Assembly (NCBI RefSeq): GCF_003946865.1
Contig: NZ_QXTH01000005.1
Span: 186,001 to 250,000 of the forward strand
DNA length: 64,000 nt
Source of the DNA: Antribacter gilvus
GTDB lineage: Bacteria; Actinomycetota; Actinomycetes; Actinomycetales; Cellulomonadaceae
Direction of reading: 5' to 3'
Each line of letters begins with the position of its first letter. Position 1 is the first letter of the stretch. The notes beneath the pieces were generated by a model that saw only the letters and a program-made list of their open reading frames with translations, searched no databases and was not told where the DNA came from. Below, in pieces: positions 42,001 to 49,562 of this stretch. The position numbers were made by a program, and so were the translations under genes.

Positions 42001-43125
42001 ATGCCCCCAACCGCTGCCAGCAGAGTCACCGCTCCCCTGCCGACCCGCCGCAGGAGGGCCGTCGCCCTCACGGTCACCGCGCTCGCTGCGGCTGGGCTGG
42101 TCTCCGGCATCGCCGGAGGCGTCGCCGCCGCGCAGGCCGACCCCACCGCCGCGACGGCGGTCCGGGACGCCATCGGCCCCAACGTCATCACGCCTCCGCC
42201 CAGCTCCCCGCCCGCCGGCACACCCCCGTCGCTGACGAGTCCCTGCCGGGTGCCGCCGCTCGACCCGGACACGTCGGTGTGGGCGCTGTGCTGGGTCACG
42301 TCCGCCGCCACGATCAACGGTCCGTGGGACCTGTACCAGCTCACCTGGGACGGCGAGTTCGAGCGTGTCCTCGGCGTCTCGGACTCGTGGTCCACGACCG
42401 TCGACGCTCCTCACGCGGGCCTCGTCACCACGTTCTTCCTCCAGGACGTCGGCCGGGTCGACCCTGCCTCCGACCTCGAGAACGCCACGTCGGTCGGCGG
42501 CCCCGTGCCTCCGCCCGCGATCCTCCAGCCCTCGGCGCCCGTCGCGGTGTCGTGCGGCACGACGACGGCACCCGCCGTCTGCTGGGACCCGGTGACGTCC
42601 GGCAGCCCGGTCGTGCGCTACGACGTCTTCCGGCGCGCCGCCGTCGGCTACGAGCGGGTCGCCACGGTGGACGGGACCACCACCCGCGCCGCCCTCCCGT
42701 CCCGCGTCTCGGGCGACGCGGTGCTCTACGTGGCCGCGTTCGACCACGCCGGTGGCATCAGCCCCGTGTCGGAGCCCGTGCAGGTCACGATCCCCGCCCA
42801 CGTGTCCTGCGACGTCCGCCACCGCCACTACCCCTGGGACGCGGGCTTCACGTCGAACCTCACCGTCACGAACACCGGCTCCGCGCCGGTGGACGGCTGG
42901 ACCCTCCGGTACGACCTCGCCGCCGGGCTGCAGCTCACCGGCGGCTGGAACGCGCTCTGGTCGCAGGCGTCCACCAAGGTCACCGCCGACAACGCGTCGT
43001 GGAACGCCGTGATCCCGCCCGGCCAGTCGGTCACGCTCGGGATGATCGGCTCCCGGCAGCCGGGACCGGTGTTCGTCCCGCCCACGACCTTCACGCTCGA
43101 CGGCGTCGCCTGCACCACCTCCTGA
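42001..43125 (+). CDS. Secreted CBM2 protein with uncharacterised N-terminal domain, paralogue 1
   Basis: A 374-residue secreted protein. Residues 1-48 form an Arg-rich signal or anchor (RRRRAVALTVTALAAAGLVSGIAGGVAAAQA). Residues about 75-165 are an unrecognised domain with paired Cys and Trp motifs (CRVPPLDPDTSVWALCWVTS, GPWDLYQLTWDGEFERV). Residues about 175-262 look FN3-like (VSCGTTTAPAVCWDPVTSGSPVVRYDVFRR). Residues about 265-374 are a CBM2 (CDVRHRHYPWDAGFTSNLTVTNTGSAPVDGWTLRYDL). No catalytic domain was found. The ATG has GGAAGGAC upstream. The next gene is a full-length tandem paralogue. Confidence 0.8.
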   Translation: MPPTAASRVTAPLPTRRRRAVALTVTALAAAGLVSGIAGGVAAAQADPTAATAVRDAIGPNVITPPPSSPPAGTPPSLTSPCRVPPLDPDTSVWALCWVTSAATINGPWDLYQLTWDGEFERVLGVSDSWSTTVDAPHAGLVTTFFLQDVGRVDPASDLENATSVGGPVPPPAILQPSAPVAVSCGTTTAPAVCWDPVTSGSPVVRYDVFRRAAVGYERVATVDGTTTRAALPSRVSGDAVLYVAAFDHAGGISPVSEPVQVTIPAHVSCDVRHRHYPWDAGFTSNLTVTNTGSAPVDGWTLRYDLAAGLQLTGGWNALWSQASTKVTADNASWNAVIPPGQSVTLGMIGSRQPGPVFVPPTTFTLDGVACTTS

Positions 43126-43152
43126 CCAAGCCTCCCGACCGGAAGGACCGCC

Positions 43153-44310
43153 ATGTCCCGAACCGCTGCCGGCAGGGTCGCCGCAGCCGCCGCTCCCCCA
43201 CCCACCCACCGCAGGACGGTCGCAGCCCTCGCCGTGGCCGCCCTCACCGCGATCGGCCTCGCCACCGGCGTGGTCGGCGGTGTCGCCGCGCAGGCTGCCG
43301 CCGCCGGCCATCTCCCGGGCGGGGCGGGGGCCGTGCAGGCGGTCGCCACCCCGGACCCGACCTCCACCTCGGACGTCCCCACCTGGGGCCGCCAGTGCCT
43401 GATCCCGCCGGTCGCTCCCGGCACCGCGATGTGGGTGCTGTGCTGGTGGCCTCCCTCGGCCACGCCGGACGGCCCCTGGGAGGTGCACCAGCTCATCTGG
43501 GACGGCGAGTTCGTGCGCGTCTCAGGCGCCTCGGACCCGCGGTCGGTGATCCTCGGGGCCCCGCGTCCAGGGCTCGCGGGCACCTTCTTCGTGCGCGACA
43601 CGAGCCGGCTCACTCCTGCCTCCGACCTGCGCAACGAATGGTCGATGGGCGGCCCTGTCCCGACGCCGACGAACTGGCCCACCCCGACGCCCACGGCGGT
43701 CCCCCAGCCGTCGGCGCCCGCGGCACGACCATGCGGCACGACGACGGCACCCGCCGTCTGCTGGAACCCGGTGACCACGTACGGCAGCGCCGTCGTCCGC
43801 TACGACGTGTTCCGCAAGGTGCGCGACGGCTACGAGCGGGTCGCCCGGGTGGACGGGACCACCACGCGGGCCGACCTGCCGGGCCTCGCTCCGGGCGACC
43901 ACGTGCTCCATGTCGCGGCGTTCGACGACGCCCGCGGCGTCAGCCCCGTGTCGGCGCCCGTGCGGGTGGCGGTCGAGGTGCCGCAGGTGTCGTGCGACGT
44001 CCGCTACCGCCACCACGTCTGGGGCACGGGCTTCACGTCGGACGTCACGATCACGAACACCGGCGCCACGCCCGTCGAGGGCTGGACGCTCCGGTACGAC
44101 CTCGTCCCCGGACCGCAGGTCACGGGCGGCTGGAACGCGACCTGGGCGCAGTCCGGCGCCACCGTCACCGCGGCCAACGCGCAGTGGAACGCGGTGATCC
44201 TGCCCGGCGGCTCGGTCACGCTGGGGGCGCTCGGCACGCGACCGGCCGGTTCGGGGATCTCCCCGCCCAACGCGTTCACGCTCGACGGCGCGGCCTGCAC
44301 CACCTCCTGA
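43153..44310 (+). CDS. Secreted CBM2 protein with uncharacterised N-terminal domain, paralogue 2
   Basis: A 385-residue tandem paralogue of the preceding protein with the same order of parts: membrane/signal segment (LAVAALTAIGLATGVVGGVAAQ), Cys/Trp domain (CLIPPVAPGTAMWVLCWWPP, GPWEVHQLIWDGEFVRV), FN3-like segment (CGTTTAPAVCWNPVTTYGSAVVRYDVFRKV) and CBM2 (CDVRYRHHVWGTGFTSDVTITNTGATPVEGWTLRYDL). The matching blocks TTTAPAVCW and VVRYDVFR indicate recent duplication. The ribosome binding site context (CCGGAAGGAC) is also duplicated. The 27-base gap implies co-transcription. No enzymatic domain is visible; a cellulose-bound accessory protein is possible. Confidence 0.8.
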   Translation: MSRTAAGRVAAAAAPPPTHRRTVAALAVAALTAIGLATGVVGGVAAQAAAAGHLPGGAGAVQAVATPDPTSTSDVPTWGRQCLIPPVAPGTAMWVLCWWPPSATPDGPWEVHQLIWDGEFVRVSGASDPRSVILGAPRPGLAGTFFVRDTSRLTPASDLRNEWSMGGPVPTPTNWPTPTPTAVPQPSAPAARPCGTTTAPAVCWNPVTTYGSAVVRYDVFRKVRDGYERVARVDGTTTRADLPGLAPGDHVLHVAAFDDARGVSPVSAPVRVAVEVPQVSCDVRYRHHVWGTGFTSDVTITNTGATPVEGWTLRYDLVPGPQVTGGWNATWAQSGATVTAANAQWNAVILPGGSVTLGALGTRPAGSGISPPNAFTLDGAACTTS

Positions 44311-44344
44311 GCCGGCAGCGTCTCCCGAGCCGGCAGCGTCTCCC
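44309..44344 (+). repeat. 18-base direct repeat, two units
   Basis: GAGCCGGCAGCGTCTCCC occurs at 44309-44326 and 44327-44344, beginning at the stop codon of the second CBM2 gene and leading straight into the 58-bp palindrome. Confidence 0.85.
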
Positions 44345-44400
44345 GAGAACAACCTTCGGCTCGCAACCAGCGCTGGTTGCGAGCCGAAGGTTGTTCTCGG
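44343..44400. repeat. 58-bp perfect palindrome
   Basis: The 29-base half-site starting CCGAGAACAACCTTCGGCTC at 44343 is repeated exactly in inverted orientation to 44400 with no central loop. It lies between convergent genes (CBM2 and Lrp/AsnC). It would form a very stable hairpin or cruciform, and shares no sequence with families A-C. Confidence 0.95.
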
Positions 44401-44446
44401 CGGGCCGCTGCCGGCCGACGTCACGCCCCCGGCGGCCCGGCCAGGC

Positions 44447-44884
44447 CTACGCCCCCGGCCGGTCGATCACCCGGGACATCACCAGCGCCGTCCGGGTCTT
44501 CACGACGTGCGCGGCGGTGCGGATGCGCTCCACGGTGCTCTCGATCTCGGCCATGCTCGACGCCATGATGTGCACCATCGCGTCGGCGTCCCCCGTCACG
44601 GTCGACACGCGCACCACCTCGGGGATCGGCCCGAGCTCCCGTTCCAGCATGGCGGGCGACACGATGCCCGAGCAGAAGATCTCGACGTAGCCCTCGAGGA
44701 TCCAGCCCATCGCCTGCGGGTCGACCCGGACGGTGAACCCGGCGATCTCGCCGCGCGCGAGCATGAGGTCCACCCGCCGCTTCACGGCGGGGGCCGAGAG
44801 GCCCACGGCGTTGCCGATCTCCTGGTACGTGGCGCGCCCGTCGAGGAGGAGCCGCTCGACGATCGCCCGGTTCAGTGCATCCAT
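44447..44884 (-). CDS. Lrp/AsnC family transcriptional regulator
   Basis: A 145-residue feast/famine regulator. The N-terminal HTH (ALNRAIVERLLLDGRATYQEIGNAVGLSAPAVKRRVDLMLARGEIAGF) is followed by the RAM effector domain (VEIFCSGIVSPAMLERELGPIPEVVRVSTVTGDADAMVHIMASSMAEIESTVERI). The ATG at 44884 gives the standard Lrp N-terminus and has a perfect palindrome directly upstream; an ATG 18 bases earlier is possible. Divergent from the dimethylargininase-like/ornithine cyclodeaminase operon, which is the probable target, with an amino acid such as arginine, ornithine or proline as effector. Confidence 0.92.
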   Translation of the reverse strand: MDALNRAIVERLLLDGRATYQEIGNAVGLSAPAVKRRVDLMLARGEIAGFTVRVDPQAMGWILEGYVEIFCSGIVSPAMLERELGPIPEVVRVSTVTGDADAMVHIMASSMAEIESTVERIRTAAHVVKTRTALVMSRVIDRPGA

Positions 44885-44898
44885 GAACGAATCGTTCA
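44884..44898. promoter_or_regulatory. 15-bp palindrome at the Lrp/AsnC start
   Basis: TGAACGAATCGTTCA is a perfect inverted repeat with 7-base arms and one central base. It overlaps the start of the Lrp gene, as expected for an autoregulatory operator. Confidence 0.5.
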
Positions 44899-44936
44899 GC
44901 ATGGGGGTCGATGACGCAAGAAACCTCTACGAAGTG

Positions 44937-44960
44937 CGCAACGGATGTGAGTACGTTGCG
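44937..44960. promoter_or_regulatory. Inverted repeat upstream of the dimethylargininase-like gene
   Basis: CGCAAC (44937-44942) and GTTGCG (44955-44960) are complementary across 12 bases. The site lies just upstream of the -10 box (44975-44980) of the divergent operon, so it is a candidate Lrp/AsnC site. Confidence 0.4.
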
Positions 44961-44974
44961 TGGTGGCGGAATCG

Positions 44975-44980
44975 TAGCCT
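44975..44980 (+). promoter_or_regulatory. -10 element of a leaderless transcript
   Basis: TAGCCT ends seven bases before the ATG at 44988, the same geometry as upstream of the gene at 707. Confidence 0.5.
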
Positions 44981-44987
44981 CGGCCCT

Positions 44988-45875
44988 ATGACGCAGCGCA
45001 CCGCCTCACCCAGGCACTTCCTCATGTGTCCGCCCACCTACTTCGACGTGGTCTACGCCATCAACCCCTGGATGGACCTGTCGGGCTCGGTCGACACCGA
45101 CCTCGCCGTCGCGCAGTGGGAGACCCTCAAGGCGACGTACGAGTCCCGCGGCCACCGGGTCGACGTGGTCCAGCCCGAGCCCGGGCTGCCCGACATGGTC
45201 TACGCGGCGAACGGCGGCATCGTCGTGGGCGGGCGCGCGCTCGCCGCGCGCTTCACGTTCCCCGAGCGCGCGGCCGAGGGCCCCGCGTACGAGCGCTGGT
45301 TCGCCACCGAGGGGGCGCCGGCCTACACGTCGCTCGGCCAGTCCGTCGAGGTCATGGAGGGCGAGGGCGACCTCCTCGTCGCCGGCGACCTGCTGCTCGC
45401 CGGCACCGGGTTCCGCACCACGCCCGCCGCGCACGCCGAGGTCGCGGAGCGCCTGGGCCTGGCCGAGCAGGGCATCACCCTCGTCCCGCTCGAGCTGGTC
45501 GACCCGCGCTACTACCACCTCGACACCGCCCTCGCGATGCTCGACGACGGATCGATCAGCGGCTCCCGCACCGTCGCGTACTACCCGGAGGCGTTCAGCC
45601 CCGCCGCCCAGGAGACCCTGCGCGAGCTCTTCCCGGACGCGGTGGTCGCGAGCGCCGAGGACGCCGCCGTCCTGGGCCTCAACATCGTGTCGGACGGTCT
45701 GCACGTGTTCCTCAGCGACCGCGCCACCCGTCTCGCCGACGACCTCAAGGACCGCGGGTTCGTGCCCGTCGGGATCGACCTGTCCGAGCTCCTCAAGGGT
45801 GGCGGCTCGGTGAAGTGCTGCACGCTCGAGCTGCGCCCCGCCGTCGGCCCCCTCACGCCGGAGATGACGCGATGA
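44988..45875 (+). CDS. Dimethylargininase/amidinotransferase family protein
   Basis: A 295-residue guanidino-group-modifying enzyme of the DDAH type: CPPTYFDVVYAINPWMD at the N-terminus, PDMVYAANGGIVV, VEVMEGEGDLLVAGDLLLAGTGFRT (with the catalytic Glu/Asp region), YYHLDTALAMLDD (catalytic His) and the C-terminal GGGSVKCCTLEL with the nucleophile Cys. Such enzymes hydrolyse N-methylated arginines or arginine to citrulline and an amine. The gene overlaps the next by ATGA. With ornithine cyclodeaminase and an Lrp regulator it suggests arginine or ornithine catabolism towards proline. Confidence 0.88.
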   Translation: MTQRTASPRHFLMCPPTYFDVVYAINPWMDLSGSVDTDLAVAQWETLKATYESRGHRVDVVQPEPGLPDMVYAANGGIVVGGRALAARFTFPERAAEGPAYERWFATEGAPAYTSLGQSVEVMEGEGDLLVAGDLLLAGTGFRTTPAAHAEVAERLGLAEQGITLVPLELVDPRYYHLDTALAMLDDGSISGSRTVAYYPEAFSPAAQETLRELFPDAVVASAEDAAVLGLNIVSDGLHVFLSDRATRLADDLKDRGFVPVGIDLSELLKGGGSVKCCTLELRPAVGPLTPEMTR

Positions 45876-46900
45876 CCACCGTCCCGTTCCTCGACGTCGC
45901 CGCGACCGCCCGCTGGGTGGCGCGCCGCGGCCCGGAGGCCGTGATCGCGGCCCTGACGGACGCGCTCGAGCGTGACTTCGCGCGCTGGCCGGAGCTCGAC
46001 CGGCGGCCGCGGATCGCGACGCACTCTCCCGAGGGCGTCATCGAGCTCATGCCCGCGTCCGACGACGAGACGTACGGCTTCAAGCTCGTCAACGGCCACC
46101 CGAACAACCCGGCACGCGGGTTCCAGACGGTCACGGCGATCGGCATGCTCGCCGACGTGCACAACGGCTACCCGTCGTTCCTCGCCGAGATGACGCTGCT
46201 CACGGCGCTGCGGACGGCCGCGACGTCGGCCCTCGCGGCCCGGTACCTCGCCCCGGCGGGGGCGCGGACGCTCGCGCTGATCGGCTGCGGCTCGCAGGCG
46301 GAGTTCCAGGCGCTCGGCATGCGCGCCGAGCTCGGGATCGAGACGCTGCGCGTCTTCGACGTGGACCCGGCGGCCATGGACAAGCTGGCGCGGCACGCGA
46401 AGGCCCTGGGCTTCGACGTCGTCCTGGCCGACGACGCCGCTGACGCGGCCCGCGGCGCCCAGGTCATCACGACGTGCACCGCCGACAAGCAGAACGCGAC
46501 GGTGCTGCACTACGCCGACGTACCCGCGGGCGTCCTGATCAACGGGATCGGCGGCGACTGCCCGGGCAAGACGGAGCTGGACCCGGCGATCGTCGCGCGG
46601 GCGAGCGTCTTCGTGGAGCTCACGGAGCAGACGCGCATCGAGGGCGAGATCCAGCGTCAGGCGCCCGACTTCCCGGTGACGGAGCTGTGGGAGGTCGTGA
46701 CCGGCCGCTCGCCGGGTCGCCGCAGCGAGGACGAGCTGGTCGTGTGGGACTCGGTCGGGTTCGCCGTCGAGGACTGGAGCGCGCTGAAGTACGTGCGCGA
46801 CGACGTGACGGCGTCGGCCCCGGAGCTGCTGCAGCACCTGGACCTCATCGCGGAGCCCGCCGACCCGAAGGACCTGTACTCGCTGGTGGCCGAGGCCTGA
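45872..46900 (+). CDS. Ornithine cyclodeaminase
   Basis: A 342-residue protein of the ornithine cyclodeaminase/mu-crystallin family, converting L-ornithine to L-proline and ammonia with bound NAD+. Visible motifs are KLVNGHPNNPARGFQTVTAIGMLADVHNGYPSFLAEMTLLTALRTAATSALAARYLAP (substrate region with Lys and Arg contacts) and the Rossmann loop LIGCGSQAEFQALGM near residue 132, then GIGGDCPGKTELD, where the Asp in GGDCPGK is the known catalytic Asp context of the true OCD clade. Four-base overlap with the dimethylargininase-like gene indicates an operon. Confidence 0.93.
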   Translation: MTTVPFLDVAATARWVARRGPEAVIAALTDALERDFARWPELDRRPRIATHSPEGVIELMPASDDETYGFKLVNGHPNNPARGFQTVTAIGMLADVHNGYPSFLAEMTLLTALRTAATSALAARYLAPAGARTLALIGCGSQAEFQALGMRAELGIETLRVFDVDPAAMDKLARHAKALGFDVVLADDAADAARGAQVITTCTADKQNATVLHYADVPAGVLINGIGGDCPGKTELDPAIVARASVFVELTEQTRIEGEIQRQAPDFPVTELWEVVTGRSPGRRSEDELVVWDSVGFAVEDWSALKYVRDDVTASAPELLQHLDLIAEPADPKDLYSLVAEA

Positions 46901-46953
46901 GGGGCAGGTCTCGCGGTGGCCACGGCCTGAGGGGGCGACGGAGCCCGAGGACA

Positions 46954-47008
46954 CGACCAGGTAGCTGTTCCCCGACACGGGCGGAGACGGGGAACAGCTA
47001 CCTGGTCG
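46954..47008. repeat. Palindrome family A, copy 6
   Basis: Arms CGACCAGGTAGCTGTTCCCC / GGGGAACAGCTACCTGGTCG, a perfect 20-base match. It lies between the convergent ornithine cyclodeaminase and CHRD genes. Confidence 0.9.
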
Positions 47009-47038
47009 CGGCCGGGGGTCGCGGCCGGGGGCCGCGGC

Positions 47039-47488
47039 TCAGTGCGTGAGCTGGCCGCGGACCTCCCCGCCCGGGAACGTCGGCGTGTGCACGTTGACGT
47101 AGTACGAGCGCGGGTCGTCGTCGATGGCGGCGAGCAGGGCCGGGTCGGCCGTCACGCAGTCGTCGACCGTGAAGCTCGTGCCGGTCCCGACGCTGAGCGG
47201 CACCACGACGGGTCCCGCGACCTTGCGGGGCCCGACGTGGATGTGCGCGGCGACGGCATCCACCGACAGGTCCCGCACCTCCAGCGTGTAGCAGAGCGTG
47301 TCGCCCGCGATGGTGTACGTGAACGACCCGCTGGCGCCCGTGTCGGAGCCCGTCGTCTCCTGGCCGACGTTCAGCGGGACCCGGTTCGGCGACGCGTCGG
47401 CGGGCAGGCCGAGACCCACCACCATCAGGCCGACGCCGGCGGCCGCTCCCGTCAGCCGGCGGACGGCAGGGAACCTGTGCGTGGACAT
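47039..47488 (-). CDS. Secreted CHRD-domain protein
   Basis: A 149-residue protein with a signal peptide (LTGAAAGVGLMVVGLGLPADA, cleavage about residue 32) and one CHRD domain: GSDTGASGSFTYTIAGDTLCYTLEVRDL, AAHIHVGPRKVAGPVVVPL, and YYVNVHTPTFPGGEVRGQLTH at the C-terminus, which is the family signature. CHRD domains occur in chordin and many bacterial exported proteins; a molecular role in bacteria is not established. One Cys pair (CYTLEV and DDCVTAD) may form a disulphide. Palindrome A6 follows the stop. Confidence 0.88.
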   Translation of the reverse strand: MSTHRFPAVRRLTGAAAGVGLMVVGLGLPADASPNRVPLNVGQETTGSDTGASGSFTYTIAGDTLCYTLEVRDLSVDAVAAHIHVGPRKVAGPVVVPLSVGTGTSFTVDDCVTADPALLAAIDDDPRSYYVNVHTPTFPGGEVRGQLTH

Positions 47489-47568
47489 GGTCGATCCTCC
47501 TCGATCGTGGTTCTGTCGAGGGTGGAACGAGACGGGGCGGCGAACGGTTCACCCGCGCCCGCCGGGGG

Positions 47569-48072
47569 TCAGCCCAGACTCTCGTCCAGGCGGTCCAGGA
47601 GGTCCGCGAGCGCATTCCGGTCCGCGGCCTCCAGGCCCGCGACGAGCGTCTCCTCGTGCGTGAGCAGCTCGCCGACGACGCGCTCGACGAGCCGGTGCCC
47701 GGCATCCGTCAGCGTCACGGCCACCGCCCGGCGCGAGGCGTCCGACGTCGTCCGGGCCACCAGCCCGTCCCGTTCCGCGCGGGCGACGCGCTGGGAGATC
47801 GCCCCCGCGGTCACCAGGGTCTGGGCGGCCAGCTCGCGGGTGGTGAGCCGCCACGGCTCGCCGGCGCGGCGCAGGGTGGAGAGCAGGTCGAGGGTGGCGG
47901 GGTCGACGCCGAGCCGGTCGAGGGTGCGGCGCCGGTCGTCGGTCAGCCGCTTGGCCACGCGCCGCAGCGGGGTGAGGACCCGGATGGACGACGTCGGCAC
48001 GCCGGGCAGCTCGCGTTCCCAGGCGTCGGCGATCTGGCGGGGCGACACCATGCGCCGGTCGTCAGAAGTCAT
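47569..48072 (-). CDS. MarR family transcriptional regulator
   Basis: A 167-residue winged-helix regulator: LDLLSTLRRAGEPWRLTTRELAAQTLVTAGAISQRVARAERDGLVARTTSDASRRAVAVTLTDAGHRLVERVVGE, with the SDASRRAVAVTLTDAG wing characteristic of MarR. It is divergent from an SDR gene 57 bases away, with a perfect GTTTAG-AC-CTAAAC operator between them, so it very likely represses that gene and itself. An ATG at 48051 is a second possible start. The ligand is unknown. Confidence 0.9.
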   Translation of the reverse strand: MTSDDRRMVSPRQIADAWERELPGVPTSSIRVLTPLRRVAKRLTDDRRRTLDRLGVDPATLDLLSTLRRAGEPWRLTTRELAAQTLVTAGAISQRVARAERDGLVARTTSDASRRAVAVTLTDAGHRLVERVVGELLTHEETLVAGLEAADRNALADLLDRLDESLG

Positions 48073-48095
48073 CAGTCCGTCCTCTGCTCGGCTAT

Positions 48096-48109
48096 GTTTA
48101 GACCTAAAC
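48096..48109. promoter_or_regulatory. MarR operator candidate
   Basis: GTTTAGACCTAAAC is a perfect palindrome with 6-base arms and a 2-base centre, in the divergent MarR/SDR promoter. AT-rich dyads of this size are typical of MarR sites and stand out in this GC-rich DNA. Confidence 0.7.
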
Positions 48110-48129
48110 CTACCGGATCGGAGATCAGC

Positions 48130-48858
48130 ATGCCTCGTCTCGTCCTTGTCACCGGCGGCTCCGGCGGGATCGGCCGCGCCGTCGCCCGCGCGTTCGTCGC
48201 GGAGGGCGACGACGTCGTCCTCACCGGCCGGCACGCCGACACCCTCGAACCCGCCGCCACCGAGACCGGCGCCCGGGCGGCGCTGTACGACGTGGCGGAC
48301 CCCGCGCAGGTGGAGGCCCTGGTCGCCGGTCTGCCCCGGCCCGTCGACGTCCTCGTCGCCCTCGCCCTCGCCGGGGGCAACACGGACTTCGACGCGGGCG
48401 CGCCGCCGGAGGGCCTCGCCGCGGTCGCCGGCGCCTGGCGGGCGAACCTCGACGCCAACCTGCTCAGCACGGTCCTCGTCGCCACCGCGGTGCTGGAGAC
48501 GATGCCGTTCGGCGGGACCGTGGTGACGGTCGGCTCGATCGGGGCCGAGTACGCGTCGTCGTCCTACGGCGTCGCCAAGGCGGCGGTGCAGGCGTGGACG
48601 GCGGGGCTGTCGTCTTCCATCGGGCCGCGGGGCATCACCGCGAACTGCGTCGCGCCCGGCTACATCGAGGACACGGGCTACTTCAAGGGGCGGCTGACGG
48701 CCCAGCGCCGGGACACGCTGATCGCCGCGACGCACGACAAGCGCCCGGGCACGCCCGACGACGTCGCCGCGCTCGTCCGGTTCCTCGCCTCGCCCGGTGC
48801 CCGGCACATCACCGGCCAGACCCTGCACGTCAACGGCGGAGCCCGCACGACACGGTGA
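48130..48858 (+). CDS. Short-chain dehydrogenase/reductase
   Basis: A 242-residue classical SDR. LVTGGSGGIGRAVARAF (TGxxxGIG) binds the cofactor, VGSIGAEYASSSYGVAKAAVQAW holds the catalytic YxxxK near residue 147, and NCVAPGYIEDTGYF and GRRHITGQTLHVNGG-like C-terminal sequence (HITGQTLHVNGGA) follow. It reduces or oxidises an unknown carbonyl/alcohol with NAD(P)H. MarR regulation from the divergent gene suggests induction by the substrate or a related phenolic compound. Confidence 0.92.
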   Translation: MPRLVLVTGGSGGIGRAVARAFVAEGDDVVLTGRHADTLEPAATETGARAALYDVADPAQVEALVAGLPRPVDVLVALALAGGNTDFDAGAPPEGLAAVAGAWRANLDANLLSTVLVATAVLETMPFGGTVVTVGSIGAEYASSSYGVAKAAVQAWTAGLSSSIGPRGITANCVAPGYIEDTGYFKGRLTAQRRDTLIAATHDKRPGTPDDVAALVRFLASPGARHITGQTLHVNGGARTTR

Positions 48859-48872
48859 GGCCCGACGGGGCG

Positions 48873-49187
48873 TCAGTGGGTCAGCTTGAGCCCGATGATG
48901 CAGCCCACCAGGCCCGCGAGCAGCAGCAGGCGCACCACGGAGAACGGCTCGGTACCGGTCACCATCGCATAGGCGACGGTGAGTGCGGCACCGATGCCGA
49001 CCCAGACGGCGTAGGCGGTGCCGACGGGCAGGTCGCGCATCGCGTAGGCGAGGCCCGCCATGCTCGCGACCAGGCTGACACCGAACACGAGGGTGGGTGC
49101 CAGGCGGGTGAAGCCTTCTGTGCGGCCGAGGGCGGTGGCCCACACGGCCTCGAGGATGCCGGAGACGACGAGAACGATCCAGGACAC
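48873..49187 (-). CDS. SMR family guanidinium exporter (Gdx/SugE type)
   Basis: A 104-residue four-helix small multidrug resistance protein. SWIVLVVSGILEAVWATALGRTEGF contains the essential Glu of TM1, and the GTAYAVWVGIGAALTVAYAM segment is typical of the Gdx/SugE branch. Four hydrophobic helices are evident and the size is normal for the family. The GTG start at 49187 has GGGAG six bases upstream. A guanidine-III riboswitch lies immediately in front, so the protein most likely exports guanidinium in exchange for protons, switched on when guanidine is high. Confidence 0.93.
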   Translation of the reverse strand: MSWIVLVVSGILEAVWATALGRTEGFTRLAPTLVFGVSLVASMAGLAYAMRDLPVGTAYAVWVGIGAALTVAYAMVTGTEPFSVVRLLLLAGLVGCIIGLKLTH

Positions 49188-49200
49188 GGTGTACTCCCAT

Positions 49201-49242
49201 GAGCCGTCTTGTCGCGCACCGGGTACGGCATCCCTCGTCCGG
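49201..49242 (-). ncRNA. Guanidine-III riboswitch (mini-ykkC/ykkC-III)
   Basis: On the minus strand the 42 bases contain, in order, CCGGACGAGG, GCCGTACCCGGT and GACAAGACGGC, the three conserved blocks of the guanidine-III class, with GCCGT pairing with ACGGC and CCGG forming the pseudoknot. The 3' end lies three bases before the GGGAG ribosome binding site of the SMR gene (start 49187). This placement points to translational control. The call is from sequence pattern; a covariance search would confirm it. Confidence 0.88.
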
Positions 49243-49307
49243 GGACCCTGGAAGGTCCTGACAAGGACCATGTCACACGGCCCCACCGCGGACAAGCGCC
49301 CCGCGTG

Positions 49308-49562
49308 GTGCCGTCGCTCACCACCCGGGGCGGCGTCGGTGTGGGACTCTGGGTCGAGGCCGACGTGGCGCTCGACGTCGACGGGCGGGCCGTTCCCGGC
49401 GTCCGGATGCCGGCCCTTCCGACCTCTCTCGGCCCGGTCGGCGGCATGGCGGCCCGCCTGGGCCCGGACACGCTGGTGGTGATCCACGACGCCCCGAGCG
49501 ACGCGACGGTCGCCGTGCGAGTTGTCAGAACCTGCCCGGCGAATACACCGGGGAGCTTCTGA
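49308..49562 (+). CDS. Possible small protein ending in palindrome C2
   Basis: The 404-base stretch 49188-49591 has no confident gene apart from the riboswitch. A plus-strand frame from GTG at 49308 encodes about 84 residues (LTTRGGVGVGLWVEADVALDVDGRAVPGV...LGPDTLVVIHDAPSDATVAVRVV), with an alternating hydrophobic pattern and no family match that I recognise. Its TGA stop falls in the right arm of palindrome C2, exactly as for the MocR gene at C1. There is no ribosome binding site. It could also be a gene remnant. Confidence 0.35.
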   Translation: MPSLTTRGGVGVGLWVEADVALDVDGRAVPGVRMPALPTSLGPVGGMAARLGPDTLVVIHDAPSDATVAVRVVRTCPANTPGSF

